Counted from the stretch's first letter, positions 41,844 to 51,572 are shown. The stretch: DNA of 64,000 nucleotides from Chania fonticola_B (GCF_048537545.1 NZ_CP183218.1), one strand, 5' to 3'. Made by a program: numbers and translations. Notes: generated by a model from the sequence alone, not told the origin.

Positions 41844-44800
41844 CTATTCTCCTGTAGTCCGTTGTACCTTCTTTAAGCTACTGAGCAGCCGTTGCGCTTC
41901 CCCCAGCACCGCCGTTGCGGTGGCCTGAGCGGGGTTGTCATGCAATGACTGACAAGCTTGATTCAGTTTTTCAGCATTCACCAACCGCGCCGCACCAGCC
42001 AATTTATGGGCCAACGCCCGTATGCTTATCAGGTCCATCGGTTGTTGCTTCATGTCCATGGCAAGTTGCGTACAGTCTTCATGCAAGCAATCCAGCAGGG
42101 TTTGGATGAACTCTTGCAATACCTTTGGCTGGCGCAATTCCGCTGGTAAATCTTCCACGACAAACGCAGGCTCCTCTTCACTGTTCCCCACATCAGCCAG
42201 TGGCAACGTAGACAATTTCGCTTTTAATATGCTCAGGTTAACCGGCTTGAACAGGCAGTCATCCATTCCCGCCTGCAGACAGGCCTCCCGTGCACTTTCT
42301 TGCGCATTGGCCGTCAGCCCCCAGATCACCGTAGGAACGGACTGCTGTTCACGCTCGAGGTGCCTGATTTGGCGGCTCAGGCTGTAACCATCGCGTTCAG
42401 GCATCTGGCAGTCGGTGATAATCAGGTTGAAGCTGTCCTGCTCCAACAGCTGCAGCGCCTGCTCCCCATCCCCCACCGCACTGGGCTGATGGCCAAGAAA
42501 CTGCAACTGTTGGGTCAACAACATTCTGCCCGCCGGATGATCTTCAACGATCAGTACCCGCAGCTGGGATGATGCCATCGGGGCGGGTTCCTCCAGAGGT
42601 GTTTGAGGGGGGAATTTCAGCAATCTCGGCACCGAAAGCAGCACGGTGACCTCGCTGCCAATACCCACCTCACTGTTCAATGCGATGGTCCCTCCCATCA
42701 TCTCTACCAGCTTGCGGCAAATATACAGCCCTAGCCCCGTCCCGCCAGCCTCCCCATTGCCCTGAGTAAAGGGTTGGAAAAGACGCGCTTGAGTAACAGC
42801 ATCAATTCCCTTGCCAGTATCAGAGACACGTAGCCGCAGATCCGCTCGTTCTTCGCTAATCTGATCGACCACGACGCTGAGTGTGACCTGCCCTTGCTCG
42901 GTAAACTTGATGGCGTTACTCACCAGATTGGATAGCACCTGCTTGAAACGCATAGGATCTACTAACACATCGCCAGTGATCTCCGCGTCAATATCCAACC
43001 TGAACGCTAACCCTTTTTGGCGTGCCACACCGTCAAATAACATCGCCACGGCTTCAATCAGGCGACGGATATCGGCACGCTGTGGATGCAGGATCAAACG
43101 GTCCGCCTCAATGCGTGAGATATCAAGAATGTCACCAATCAAGGCCAGCAGAGAATGGGCGGACTCATGTGCAACACTCAGCAGTTCTCGATCTAAAGCT
43201 TCCTCCCGTTGCGGGCGGTTCAGCAACAGTTCCAACATGCCGATAATGGCATTGAGCGGGGTACGGATCTCATGGCTCATGGTGGCCAGGAAGGTGGTTT
43301 TAGCCCGGTTGGCACTGTCTGCGCGCTCTTTCGCCTGCTGTAACTGCGCAATCAAGCGATCGCGTTCGGTCACGTCAAACCACCCGCCGATTTTTCCTTC
43401 AGCACACTGATCCTCAGTAATTAACAATTGGCCCCACTGCTGCAAAGTACGCGACTGGCCCCCCAACTGCATAACTGATAAAACCTGTTCCTGCTCACCA
43501 CCCCGGCCAATATCCAGCGTAACAGGCAGTTGCAGTGGGTAATTTTCCAGTGAGCTACCGACGACTTTCTCTGCGGGAGCATTGATGGCATTAAAAAACG
43601 GCGTGTTCGCCATCACTATCTGGTCTTTCAGATTGGTGATGTAAATCGGCAAGGGCACGCTATCGATGATCGCCTGGCAACGCTGCACCAGGCGGCGCTT
43701 ACTGCGCAACCGGCTGATAACCAAGACTATCACCAGCATTGCCAGCAACAGAACGATCAGTAACCACGCTGTGGAATAACAGTGGGCAAGCAATTCTCCA
43801 TCACCCGGGGTACCTTCAAGCAGATAGGTGTTGTTATACCAATTGCTGGTCATCGCATGGATATCCTCTGGGGGGATATTCAGCAATGCCTTGTCGAGGA
43901 TGGTTGCCAGGGGATATTCATTTCCAGAGACACCAATCACAAAACGCGCCGGTTCAATATCCAGAGCACTCAGAATACTAAGCCCCGATGTGGGCTCCCG
44001 AGCCAGGAAATAATCAGCGCTAATCATCGGCAACACGAGTGCTTCAGCCTTTCCTGCTTTTAACGCCTCAATACCGGCTTGGGGTGAAGGCACGGTAATG
44101 ATCCGGCTCTCGGGGTACTGTTCCCGCAAGATAACCTGCAGAGGGTGCCCTGCGACCAGGGCAATCAACTGCGGAGGATCATGGCTAATCTGCTCCTGGA
44201 TCCCCAGCAATACCCAAGAGTTGAATAAATAAGAACGAGTGGTCAGCAACCCGTTAGGCCAGATTGCATCTAGCGTCACGCCAGCGACAATGTCAGCCCT
44301 GCCGGTTTTCACTGCATCCAGGGAGTCTTGCAGTGATTGCGCGCGGATAATGTCAAACTTGAGCCCTATACGGCTAGAGATAGCCTCCATCACATCGGCT
44401 GTCAGACCACGGAACTCCCCCTGAACGTCGAAGAAGCCCAGAGGGGCAAAATCGCCATTAACGGCCAAGCGCACCCTGGGATGTTCTTCCACCCACTTTC
44501 TTTCCAGTGAGGTCAGCAGCAGGTGTTCATCGCTTTGTGACATGGGGATCCCGCCATTCCAGCGGCTTTGGATCTCTGCATGGGTGCTTTCCGGAATGCT
44601 CGCTAAAACAGCGTTCAATATTCGCTGTAAACGCACATTCCCCTTGGCCATGCCAAAGGAGAAGCCTTTGATGTCCTGTTGTGGCAGCAATTGCAAACGC
44701 AGATTGTTCAGGTTGCCCTGATTGATTAAATAGCGAGCCACCGTGGCATCACCAATAAAAGCGTCCAGCTTCTTGAACGACAACGCCTCCAGCGCACGGC

Positions 44801-45359
44801 GCGGTATGTCAAAGACCTGATAATCTGCCGGAAAGCGTGCTATCAAGCTCTGATTACCGCTGTATAGGCGTTCGATAGCAATGCGCTTGGGGGGATTCTG
44901 TTGCAGCAGGCTATCGGTGCGCACCACCAATGCCGGTGAGGCAGAGACATAAGGTGTAGAAAGCAGCATGTCGGGATCGGCTACGCTTTTTGCAGCGACA
45001 TTGCCGATCAGATCGACTTCTCCCTTATCCAGACTCCTCCGTAAGGCTGAGGCATCTTCGTAGTAACGCACCTTTATCTGTACGTTAAGGTTATAGCCGA
45101 CGTTCCCCAGGTAATCAGCATTGATACCACCATAATCCCGGGTGCCACTGATGATATCAAAAGGAGAATAATTGGGGGCCGCAATGCCGAAAACCAGCAC
45201 ACGTTTACGGCGCAACCATTGCCAATCATCACTGGTCAGCTCGGGCTCGGATAATTGAACCTGGCTACGGCTAAGCAAATTAGTTTCACGAAAAGCTGGA
45301 ACTTCCCCAGCGGAAACACCACAGAAAAAAAACAAAAGTATCAAGAGCAATTTATTCAT
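41844..45359 (-). CDS. EvgS/BvgS-type hybrid sensor histidine kinase
   Basis: This 1171-residue unorthodox kinase has a signal peptide (residues 1-17) and two periplasmic Venus-flytrap domains (about 45-268 and 290-510). A transmembrane helix (531-549) and a PAS domain (about 560-665) follow. The histidine kinase domain has His696 in MSHEIRTPLN and ATP-binding DTGKGID and GGTGLGLYI. A receiver domain has Asp983 in ITDCQMPERDG, and a C-terminal HPt domain has His1118 in HKLAGA. This is the full four-step phosphorelay set. The gene overlaps the response regulator gene by 8 bp. Its input signal is unknown; BvgS and EvgS sense nicotinate-like and acid stimuli. Confidence 0.93.
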   Translation of the reverse strand: MNKLLLILLFFFCGVSAGEVPAFRETNLLSRSQVQLSEPELTSDDWQWLRRKRVLVFGIAAPNYSPFDIISGTRDYGGINADYLGNVGYNLNVQIKVRYYEDASALRRSLDKGEVDLIGNVAAKSVADPDMLLSTPYVSASPALVVRTDSLLQQNPPKRIAIERLYSGNQSLIARFPADYQVFDIPRRALEALSFKKLDAFIGDATVARYLINQGNLNNLRLQLLPQQDIKGFSFGMAKGNVRLQRILNAVLASIPESTHAEIQSRWNGGIPMSQSDEHLLLTSLERKWVEEHPRVRLAVNGDFAPLGFFDVQGEFRGLTADVMEAISSRIGLKFDIIRAQSLQDSLDAVKTGRADIVAGVTLDAIWPNGLLTTRSYLFNSWVLLGIQEQISHDPPQLIALVAGHPLQVILREQYPESRIITVPSPQAGIEALKAGKAEALVLPMISADYFLAREPTSGLSILSALDIEPARFVIGVSGNEYPLATILDKALLNIPPEDIHAMTSNWYNNTYLLEGTPGDGELLAHCYSTAWLLIVLLLAMLVIVLVISRLRSKRRLVQRCQAIIDSVPLPIYITNLKDQIVMANTPFFNAINAPAEKVVGSSLENYPLQLPVTLDIGRGGEQEQVLSVMQLGGQSRTLQQWGQLLITEDQCAEGKIGGWFDVTERDRLIAQLQQAKERADSANRAKTTFLATMSHEIRTPLNAIIGMLELLLNRPQREEALDRELLSVAHESAHSLLALIGDILDISRIEADRLILHPQRADIRRLIEAVAMLFDGVARQKGLAFRLDIDAEITGDVLVDPMRFKQVLSNLVSNAIKFTEQGQVTLSVVVDQISEERADLRLRVSDTGKGIDAVTQARLFQPFTQGNGEAGGTGLGLYICRKLVEMMGGTIALNSEVGIGSEVTVLLSVPRLLKFPPQTPLEEPAPMASSQLRVLIVEDHPAGRMLLTQQLQFLGHQPSAVGDGEQALQLLEQDSFNLIITDCQMPERDGYSLSRQIRHLEREQQSVPTVIWGLTANAQESAREACLQAGMDDCLFKPVNLSILKAKLSTLPLADVGNSEEEPAFVVEDLPAELRQPKVLQEFIQTLLDCLHEDCTQLAMDMKQQPMDLISIRALAHKLAGAARLVNAEKLNQACQSLHDNPAQATATAVLGEAQRLLSSLKKVQRTTGE

Positions 45360-45984
45360 CGTCAGGTCGTTCGCTCTGATGATGAAAAAAAGCCACCAAA
45401 TCTTCTGTACTGCTAACTTTTAGTTTTTCCATCAGACGTGTCTTATAAGTGCTGATGGTTTTATTGCTCAAAATCAGACGATCGGCTATTTCCTTATTGC
45501 TAAGACCCTCTGACAAATACCGCAACACGGTCAATTCACGATCGGAAAGGCGAGTAAGATCATTCTCACTTTTTTGCGGTGAATTTAGCAAAGGCATCAG
45601 AGTAATCTGTGGAAAACAGGCATAGCCTTGCAGCACCAATTGGCACAATGGTGCCAATTGACTGATATCCTGATCCTTGTTGAAAAACCCGCTAGCCCCG
45701 GCACGCAACGCTCTTTCTGCATAGCTCCCCGTGGGCAGGCTAGTATAGACCACCACTTTAATAGCGCTGTCCACCTGGCGAATATGCTGTAGGATCTGCA
45801 GCCCATCCATTTTGTTCAGCATGATATCAAGTATCACCAGCTGCGGCGTATTTTCCCTTATTCGCGCCATGGCATCCAGACCGTTAGTTGCGGTCTGGAT
45901 CGAGTTATTACCTAATGAAGATAAAATTGCTTTCACAGCGAAACAAATTGCGGGGTGATCGTCAACAATCAGCCAGGAACCCAT
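45352..45984 (-). CDS. EvgA/BvgA/FimZ-type response regulator
   Basis: This 210-residue response regulator has a receiver domain (about residues 1-120, phospho-acceptor Asp53 in LVILDIMLNKMDG) and a LuxR-type helix-turn-helix (about 143-205, GLSNKEIADRLILSNKTIST). It belongs to the BvgA/EvgA/FimZ group, several of which control fimbriae and acid resistance. It is first in a two-gene operon with the hybrid kinase. It is the presumed partner of the HPt domain. Its targets are unknown, with the usher remnant a plausible former one. Confidence 0.92.
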   Translation of the reverse strand: MGSWLIVDDHPAICFAVKAILSSLGNNSIQTATNGLDAMARIRENTPQLVILDIMLNKMDGLQILQHIRQVDSAIKVVVYTSLPTGSYAERALRAGASGFFNKDQDISQLAPLCQLVLQGYACFPQITLMPLLNSPQKSENDLTRLSDRELTVLRYLSEGLSNKEIADRLILSNKTISTYKTRLMEKLKVSSTEDLVAFFHHQSERPDDE

Positions 45985-46161
45985 AAGAATATCCTTATCC
46001 TAATACTAGTCCTAAAAATAAAAACCCATAGAGAGTTGCTTATACTGCAACACAATTCGCTCTTGAGTTACCAATATACTTCGCTCTTGCACGCAACCTC
46101 TGTGCTATTGATTGCAATTAAATATAAGGTATAAGGGGGAAATAGCTAATCGATTGTGGCA

Positions 46162-47154
46162 TTATAATATTCCCTGCGCAACACGCTGTTGCAAACCCTG
46201 TTCAAAAGTTTGCATGCCTGACTGCGCACCGGTTTGCAATACGCTGACCAACTGATGGGTTTTACCTTCGCGGATCATGCTGCTCACTGCCGCCGTGGCC
46301 GTGAGGATCTCGTAAATGGCAACACGCCCTCCTCCGGGTTTGCTCAGCAGCTTTTGCGCGATCACCGCCTGCAGGCTACTGGCCAACTGAGCCCGAACAT
46401 AGGCTTTCTCTTCCGCCGGGAAGACATCCACCAGCCTTTCCACCGCCTGTGGTGCGCTTCGGGTATGCAAAGTAGCTAGAACTAGATGGCCAGTTTCTGC
46501 CGCGGTCAACGCCAGCCGAACGGTGGTGGTATCACGCAGCTCCCCCAGCAGGATCACGTCTGGATCTTCACGCAGTGCGGCCCGCAGCGCATCGTCAAAA
46601 CTGTGGGTATCCCGCCCTAACTCGCGCTGCTGGATTAGGGAACGCTGGCTACGATGGATAAACTCGATCGGATCTTCCAGCGTGAGGATATGGCGGCGCT
46701 GATGCCGATTAATAAAGTCGATCATCGCCGCCAACGTGGTCGACTTGCCGCTGCCGGTAGCACCGGTGACAAGTATCAAGCCATCTTCGCGTTGCAGCAG
46801 CGCCGGAATAATTTCCGGGGTAGTCAGTTCGGCCAACGTTGGGCACTGGCTGGCGATCCGGCGTAACGCCACGGAGACCCCGGCATTTTGCAAAAAGAAA
46901 TTGGCACGCAGCCGGGTACCATCAGCCAGAGATAGCGCCAGATCGAGCTGCCCCACCTGCTGGAGTTGCTGCCACATCGTTTGCGATAACTGCGTTTGAC
47001 ACCATGCCACCATCTGCTGTTGGGTAAGGATTTCCCCACGTTCCACGGCCTGGAGTTCACCATCGATACGTAACATTGGCAGATGACCGGTACAAAGGTG
47101 CAGATCGGAGGCATTATGCTTTACACTAAGAGCCACAAATTCATCGATATCCAT
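46162..47154 (-). CDS. yggR: PilT-like ATPase (YggR)
   Basis: This 330-residue hexameric AAA-type ATPase carries the Walker A GATGSGKST, the Walker B-like LLGELRDTTTVRLAL and the family AELTTPEIIP stretch. It resembles the type IV pilus retraction motor PilT, yet no other pilus genes are near. E. coli has the same orphan in the same place. It is divergent from yggS with only 20 bp between start codons, so the promoters must overlap coding sequence. Confidence 0.93.
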   Translation of the reverse strand: MDIDEFVALSVKHNASDLHLCTGHLPMLRIDGELQAVERGEILTQQQMVAWCQTQLSQTMWQQLQQVGQLDLALSLADGTRLRANFFLQNAGVSVALRRIASQCPTLAELTTPEIIPALLQREDGLILVTGATGSGKSTTLAAMIDFINRHQRRHILTLEDPIEFIHRSQRSLIQQRELGRDTHSFDDALRAALREDPDVILLGELRDTTTVRLALTAAETGHLVLATLHTRSAPQAVERLVDVFPAEEKAYVRAQLASSLQAVIAQKLLSKPGGGRVAIYEILTATAAVSSMIREGKTHQLVSVLQTGAQSGMQTFEQGLQQRVAQGIL

Positions 47155-47174
47155 ATCAATCTCCCGGGTTAATC

Positions 47175-47888
47175 ATGAGCACTATCCAACAGAATCTGCA
47201 GGATGTCAGGAGCCGTATTGCCGCGGCCGCTCAAGGCTGCGCACGCATTCCAGAAGAAGTGACATTGCTTGCAGTCAGCAAAACCAAACCTGCGGAGGCG
47301 ATCGCACAAGCCATCGCCGCAGGCCAGCACGCGTTTGGCGAGAATTACGTGCAGGAAGGGGTAGACAAGATCCAGTATTTTGCCCAGCGGCCGGAAGGGG
47401 CTGGATTGGAATGGCACTTTATCGGCCCGCTGCAATCCAATAAAAGCAGGCTGGTGGCTGAGCACTTTGCCTGGTGCCACACCGTTGACCGCTTGCGTAT
47501 TGCCCTGCGCCTGAGCGATCAGCGCCCCGCAGAAATGCCGCCACTAAACGTGCTGATCCAGATAAATATCAGTGACGAGCAGAGTAAATCTGGCATTGTA
47601 TTGAGTGAGCTGCCAGCGCTGGCCGAGGCGGTCGCCGCATTGCCTAACCTGTGCTTGCGTGGGCTGATGGCCATCCCGGCCCCGGAACACGACTATCAGC
47701 GCCAGTTGGCGACATTCGGCCAGATGAACGACGCTTTCCAGGAGCTCAAGCAGCGCTATCCGCAGGTGGATACGTTGTCGATGGGCATGACAGATGATAT
47801 GCAGGCAGCGATCGCCGCTGGCAGCACGATGGTTCGTATCGGCACCGCCATTTTTGGTGCCCGCGACTACTCGCACACCACCGTATAA
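47175..47888 (+). CDS. yggS: PLP homeostasis protein YggS
   Basis: This 237-residue pyridoxal phosphate-binding protein has an alanine racemase-like barrel, with the PLP lysine in LLAVSKTKPAEAI. It has no known racemase activity and helps keep PLP and amino-acid pools balanced. The sequence GLMAIPAPEHD is typical. It is followed by proC 10 bp later, as in many gamma-proteobacteria. Length normal. Confidence 0.95.
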   Translation: MSTIQQNLQDVRSRIAAAAQGCARIPEEVTLLAVSKTKPAEAIAQAIAAGQHAFGENYVQEGVDKIQYFAQRPEGAGLEWHFIGPLQSNKSRLVAEHFAWCHTVDRLRIALRLSDQRPAEMPPLNVLIQINISDEQSKSGIVLSELPALAEAVAALPNLCLRGLMAIPAPEHDYQRQLATFGQMNDAFQELKQRYPQVDTLSMGMTDDMQAAIAAGSTMVRIGTAIFGARDYSHTTV

Positions 47889-47898
47889 CGAGGATTGG

Positions 47899-48720
47899 AT
47901 GCAACATCGCAAAATTACCTTTATTGGTGCCGGTAATATGGCTCGCGCTATCATTGCTGGCCTGGTCGCCGGTGGCTATCCGGCAGCCGCCATCAGCGTT
48001 TGTGCGCCGTCAGCAAAAAACCGTGACGCCCTGGCCGCCGAATATGGCATCCACAGCAGCGCAGACAACATCACCTGTGCACAACAGGCCGACGTCGTGG
48101 TCCTGGCGGTGAAACCGCAAATGATGGCGCAGGTTTGCTTACCTTTACAGGAACAGGTCGATTTCTCCGGTAAACTGGTGCTGTCGATCGCCGCCGGTAT
48201 TCTGGTGAGCCGTTTCTATCAAATGCTCGGCGAAGGCTTGAATATCGTGCGCATCATGCCCAATACCCCTTCACTGGTCGGTAAAGGAATGAGCGGGCTG
48301 TATGCTCCCGAGCAGGTTAGCCAACAGGATCGTGATTACACCAGCGATCTGATGAGCTCGGTGGGTAAAGTCTGCTGGGTCGATGACGAAAACGGCATCA
48401 ATAGCGTGATCGCCGCCGCAGGCAGCGCACCAGCCTATTTCTTCCTGTTTATGGATGCCATGCAGCAGGAAGCCGAACGTATGGGATTCAGCAGCCAGGC
48501 CGCTCGCGATCTGGTGCAGCAGGCCGCTATCGGTGCTGCGGCATTGGCCGCCGCCAACCCGGAAATTTCACTGGCTACGCTGCGTGAGCAGGTGACCTCC
48601 AAAGGGGGCACCACCGCCGAGGCAATACGGGTGTTCAACGAACATCAGTTGCCAGAGACCGTTGCCAAAGCCATGCAGGCCGCCGTTTCCCGTGCGCAGG
48701 AAATGGAAAAATCATTTTAA
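47899..48720 (+). CDS. proC: pyrroline-5-carboxylate reductase
   Basis: This 273-residue NAD(P)H-dependent enzyme makes the last step of proline synthesis. The Rossmann motif is ITFIGAGNMARAII and the C-terminal signature is REQVTSKGGTTAEAI. Start MQHRKITFIGAG at 47899 follows CGAGGAT; the longer frame overlaps yggS and is rejected. It is inserted between yggS and yggT relative to E. coli, where proC lies elsewhere; this order is common in other gamma-proteobacteria. Confidence 0.96.
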   Translation: MQHRKITFIGAGNMARAIIAGLVAGGYPAAAISVCAPSAKNRDALAAEYGIHSSADNITCAQQADVVVLAVKPQMMAQVCLPLQEQVDFSGKLVLSIAAGILVSRFYQMLGEGLNIVRIMPNTPSLVGKGMSGLYAPEQVSQQDRDYTSDLMSSVGKVCWVDDENGINSVIAAAGSAPAYFFLFMDAMQQEAERMGFSSQAARDLVQQAAIGAAALAAANPEISLATLREQVTSKGGTTAEAIRVFNEHQLPETVAKAMQAAVSRAQEMEKSF

Positions 48721-48802
48721 CTATGCCCGATGAGTTTCAGGCCGCCACGGTGGTCTGAAAACCAAGGGGATAACCCAGAAGTTAAGGAGAAGGGTAACTT
48801 AC

Positions 48803-49357
48803 ATGCTAACGCTGACTTTTCTGGTCAAAACCGTCGTTGATATTTACGTGATGGTGCTGCTGTTGCGCATCTGGATGCAACTGACGCGCACTGACTTTTA
48901 TAACCCGTTTTCACAGTTTGTGGTGAAAATCACCCAGCCGATCGTCGGCCCTCTGCGCCGCATCGTTCCTTCGATGGGGCCGGTAGATAGCGCCTCATTG
49001 CTGTTGGCGTTCCTGCTGATGACCATCAAATATCCGCTACTGCTGCTGATCCAGAGCGGTACCCTGTCACTCAGCCTGTACAACTTGCTGTTTGGCCTGA
49101 TCTCCCTGATCAAATCCGTCGGCTACCTGATCTTCTGGGTGATGATCATTCGCGCCTTGATGAGTTGGATCAGCCAGGGCCGCAGCCCGATTGATTATGT
49201 AATGTTCCAGCTTACCGAGCCATTGATGGCCCCTATCCGCCGCGTGATCCCGGCAATGGGCGGCATTGATTTCTCCGCGATGGTGGTGATCCTGATCCTG
49301 TATCTGATCAACTACCTGGGGATGGATCTGTTCGGCGAGCTCTGGTTCCTGCTGTGA
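48803..49357 (+). CDS. yggT: YggT family membrane protein
   Basis: This 184-residue inner-membrane protein has two YggT domains, each with a pair of hydrophobic helices and a conserved basic-proline patch (PLRRIVPSMG and PIRRVIPAMGG). The family is linked to osmotic stress tolerance and membrane organisation. Its stop overlaps the yggU GTG start, so the two are coupled. Confidence 0.93.
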   Translation: MLTLTFLVKTVVDIYVMVLLLRIWMQLTRTDFYNPFSQFVVKITQPIVGPLRRIVPSMGPVDSASLLLAFLLMTIKYPLLLLIQSGTLSLSLYNLLFGLISLIKSVGYLIFWVMIIRALMSWISQGRSPIDYVMFQLTEPLMAPIRRVIPAMGGIDFSAMVVILILYLINYLGMDLFGELWFLL

Positions 49358-49644
49358 GTGCAGTTACCCCGCTGCTGGACGGGCTGGTAGTCAGGCTATA
49401 TATTCAGCCCAAAGCCAGCCGCGATCAGATTATTGGCCTGCATGGCGACGAGATAAAAGTCGCCATCACCGCACCGCCGGTTGATGGCCAGGCCAATGCC
49501 CATCTCATCAAGTTTATCGCCAAGCAGTTCAAGGTGGCGAAAAGCAACGTGATCATCGAGAAAGGCGAGCTGGGGCGGCACAAGCAATTGCGCATCCTCA
49601 ACCCGCAACAGATCCCTGAGGCCATCGCGGCGCTCATCGAATAA
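49354..49644 (+). CDS. yggU: YggU/DUF167 family protein
   Basis: This 96-residue DUF167 protein has the conserved VRLYIQPKASRDQIIGLHG and the C-terminal GRHKQLRI. It starts with GTG, overlapping the yggT stop (GTGA). Its function is unknown. The following rdgB lies 16 bp away, so it is part of the yggS-proC-yggTU-rdgB-hemW run. Confidence 0.92.
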   Translation: MSAVTPLLDGLVVRLYIQPKASRDQIIGLHGDEIKVAITAPPVDGQANAHLIKFIAKQFKVAKSNVIIEKGELGRHKQLRILNPQQIPEAIAALIE

Positions 49645-49660
49645 TTTCAAGGTATCTATT

Positions 49661-50257
49661 ATGCAAAAAATCGTTCTTGCCACCGGCAACCCCGGCAAAG
49701 TGCGTGAACTCGCCGAACTGCTGGCCGATTTCGGCTTTGACGTGGTAGCGCAAACCGAGCTTGGCGTAGATTCCGCCGAAGAAACCGGCCTGACGTTTAT
49801 TGAAAACGCCATTCTCAAGGCCCGCCATGCCGCGCAGATCACCGGTCTGCCAGCGATTGCCGACGACTCAGGCCTGGCAGTCGATGCCTTGGGCGGCGCT
49901 CCGGGTATTTATTCTGCCCGCTACGCCGGTTTAGAGGCCAGCGACCAGCAGAATCTGGACAAGCTGCTGGTGACGCTGAAAGACGTGCCTGCGGGCAAGC
50001 GCGGTGCTCAATTCCATTGCGTGCTGGTCTATATGCGTCATGCAGAAGATCCAACTCCGCTGGTATTCCACGGTTGCTGGAACGGTGAAATCACTTTTGA
50101 AGCGGCCGGCGTTGGCGGCTTCGGTTACGATCCGATCTTCTATGTGCCAGATTTGGGCTGCACCGCAGCAGAGCTGACGCGGGAAGAGAAAATTGCCATT
50201 TCCCACCGTGGCAAGGCGTTGAAGTTGATGTTGGAAGCGATGCGTAATGCCAGCTAA
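49661..50257 (+). CDS. rdgB: RdgB dITP/XTP pyrophosphatase
   Basis: This 198-residue enzyme of the Ham1 family removes non-canonical purine triphosphates such as dITP and XTP. Motifs are ATGNPGKVREL at the N-terminus and GFGYDPIFY. It overlaps hemW by 11 bp. Length matches E. coli. Confidence 0.96.
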   Translation: MQKIVLATGNPGKVRELAELLADFGFDVVAQTELGVDSAEETGLTFIENAILKARHAAQITGLPAIADDSGLAVDALGGAPGIYSARYAGLEASDQQNLDKLLVTLKDVPAGKRGAQFHCVLVYMRHAEDPTPLVFHGCWNGEITFEAAGVGGFGYDPIFYVPDLGCTAAELTREEKIAISHRGKALKLMLEAMRNAS

Positions 50258-51398
50258 CAGCGTACAACTGCCACCGCTCAGCCTGTACATCCATATTCCC
50301 TGGTGCGTACAAAAGTGCCCATACTGTGATTTCAACTCGCATGCCTTGAAAGGCGAAGTGCCGCACCAGGAATATGTCGATCATCTACTGGCGGATCTGG
50401 ATGCTGATTTGCCGCTCGCCAGCGGCCGTGCAATCAGCACCATCTTTATCGGTGGCGGTACGCCGAGCCTGTTGAGTGCCGAAGCCATGCAGGCACTGCT
50501 GGATGGCGTGCGGGCGCGCATTCATGTCGCGGATGACGCCGAGATCACCATGGAAGCCAACCCAGGCACCGTGGAGGCCGATCGCTTCAGTGGCTACCAG
50601 CGCGCCGGGGTGAACCGCATCTCGATTGGCGTACAAAGCTTCAGCGCCGAGAAGTTAACTCGTCTGGGGCGCATTCATGGCCCGGATGAGGCCAAACGCG
50701 CGGCGCATCTGGCAACCGGTCTGGGCCTGCGCAGTTTCAATCTGGATTTGATGCATGGCCTGCCGGATCAGTCACTGGAAGAAGCGCTGGACGATCTACG
50801 CCAGGCTATCGCCCTTAATCCGCCGCATCTGTCGTGGTATCAGCTCACCATCGAGCCAAATACCCTCTTCAGCTCACGCCCGCCGGTATTGCCGGACGAT
50901 GACGCGCTGTGGAATATCTTTGAACAAGGTCATGAGCTGTTGAGCGCCGCCGGATATCAGCAGTACGAAACCTCGGCCTACGCCAAACCGGGTTATCAGT
51001 GTCAGCACAACCTCAACTACTGGCGCTTTGGCGACTATCTGGGGATTGGTTGTGGCGCACACGGCAAGCTGACCTTTGCCGATGGCCGCATTCTGCGCAC
51101 CGCCAAAACCAAGCATCCACGCGGCTTTATGCGGGGTGACTATCGGGACAAGCTGCATGAAGTCGAGGCGCACGATCGGCCATTCGAGTTCTTTATGAAC
51201 CGTTTCCGCCTGCTGGAAGCTGCGCCACGCGCCGAGTTCGCCCAATATACCGGGCTGGATGAGAGTGTGATCCGCGCGCCATTGGACGAAGCACTGGCTA
51301 AAGGCTATCTGCTAGAGACGCCAGAGTATTGGCAGATCACCGAGCATGGCAAACTGTTCCTTAATTCGCTGTTGGAACTGTTCTTGCCGGAAGAATAA
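50247..51398 (+). CDS. hemW: heme chaperone HemW
   Basis: This 383-residue radical SAM protein has the CxxxCxxC cluster motif at residues 20-27 (IPWCVQKCPYC) and the GGGTPS motif. It is closely related to coproporphyrinogen III dehydrogenase HemN but acts as a heme-insertion chaperone for respiratory enzymes. The start MPANSVQLPPLSLY lies inside the rdgB end. It is the last gene of the run and is followed by a GC-rich hairpin. Confidence 0.95.
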   Translation: MPANSVQLPPLSLYIHIPWCVQKCPYCDFNSHALKGEVPHQEYVDHLLADLDADLPLASGRAISTIFIGGGTPSLLSAEAMQALLDGVRARIHVADDAEITMEANPGTVEADRFSGYQRAGVNRISIGVQSFSAEKLTRLGRIHGPDEAKRAAHLATGLGLRSFNLDLMHGLPDQSLEEALDDLRQAIALNPPHLSWYQLTIEPNTLFSSRPPVLPDDDALWNIFEQGHELLSAAGYQQYETSAYAKPGYQCQHNLNYWRFGDYLGIGCGAHGKLTFADGRILRTAKTKHPRGFMRGDYRDKLHEVEAHDRPFEFFMNRFRLLEAAPRAEFAQYTGLDESVIRAPLDEALAKGYLLETPEYWQITEHGKLFLNSLLELFLPEE

Positions 51399-51425
51399 CT
51401 TAGGTAGAATTGCAGGCTCACCTGT

Positions 51426-51453
51426 ATGGGCGCAGCATGTGAGCTGCGCCCAT
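51426..51453. terminator. 11-bp perfect stem after hemW
   Basis: ATGGGCGCAGC pairs with GCTGCGCCCAT around a 6-base loop. It lies about 30 bp after the hemW stop. The following bases are not T-rich, so it may protect the message end rather than terminate. It belongs to the same palindrome family as 14101. Confidence 0.65.
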
Positions 51454-51508
51454 TGAGATCATCAATGCGGTTCAAGCCCTAAAAACTCAGCAACACTGCC
51501 CTGGCAAC

Positions 51509-51558
51509 AAAAAAGGTTCCGTCGAGTTAAGAGTGCAATTCTTAAAACAACGGAACCT
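51509..51558 (-). terminator. long bipartite terminator of yggN
   Basis: In the yggN direction the outer stem AGGTTCCGT/ACGGAACCT encloses an inner stem TTAAGA/TCTTAA and is followed by six T. It is a strong, double-stem terminator. Confidence 0.85.
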
Positions 51559-51572
51559 GTTAACGTAAAACC

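Noticed and set aside
39026..46161. Mobile element ends flanking the usher and kinase segment
   Set aside because: I looked for direct repeats, integrase, transposase or tRNA ends at the ruvX and yggR borders and saw none. The segment may be an old insertion or a deletion remnant.
46162..47154. PilT-like ATPase as evidence of a type IV pilus locus
   Set aside because: The same orphan gene (yggR) occurs beside yggS in E. coli without pilus genes; no other pilus genes are in the window.
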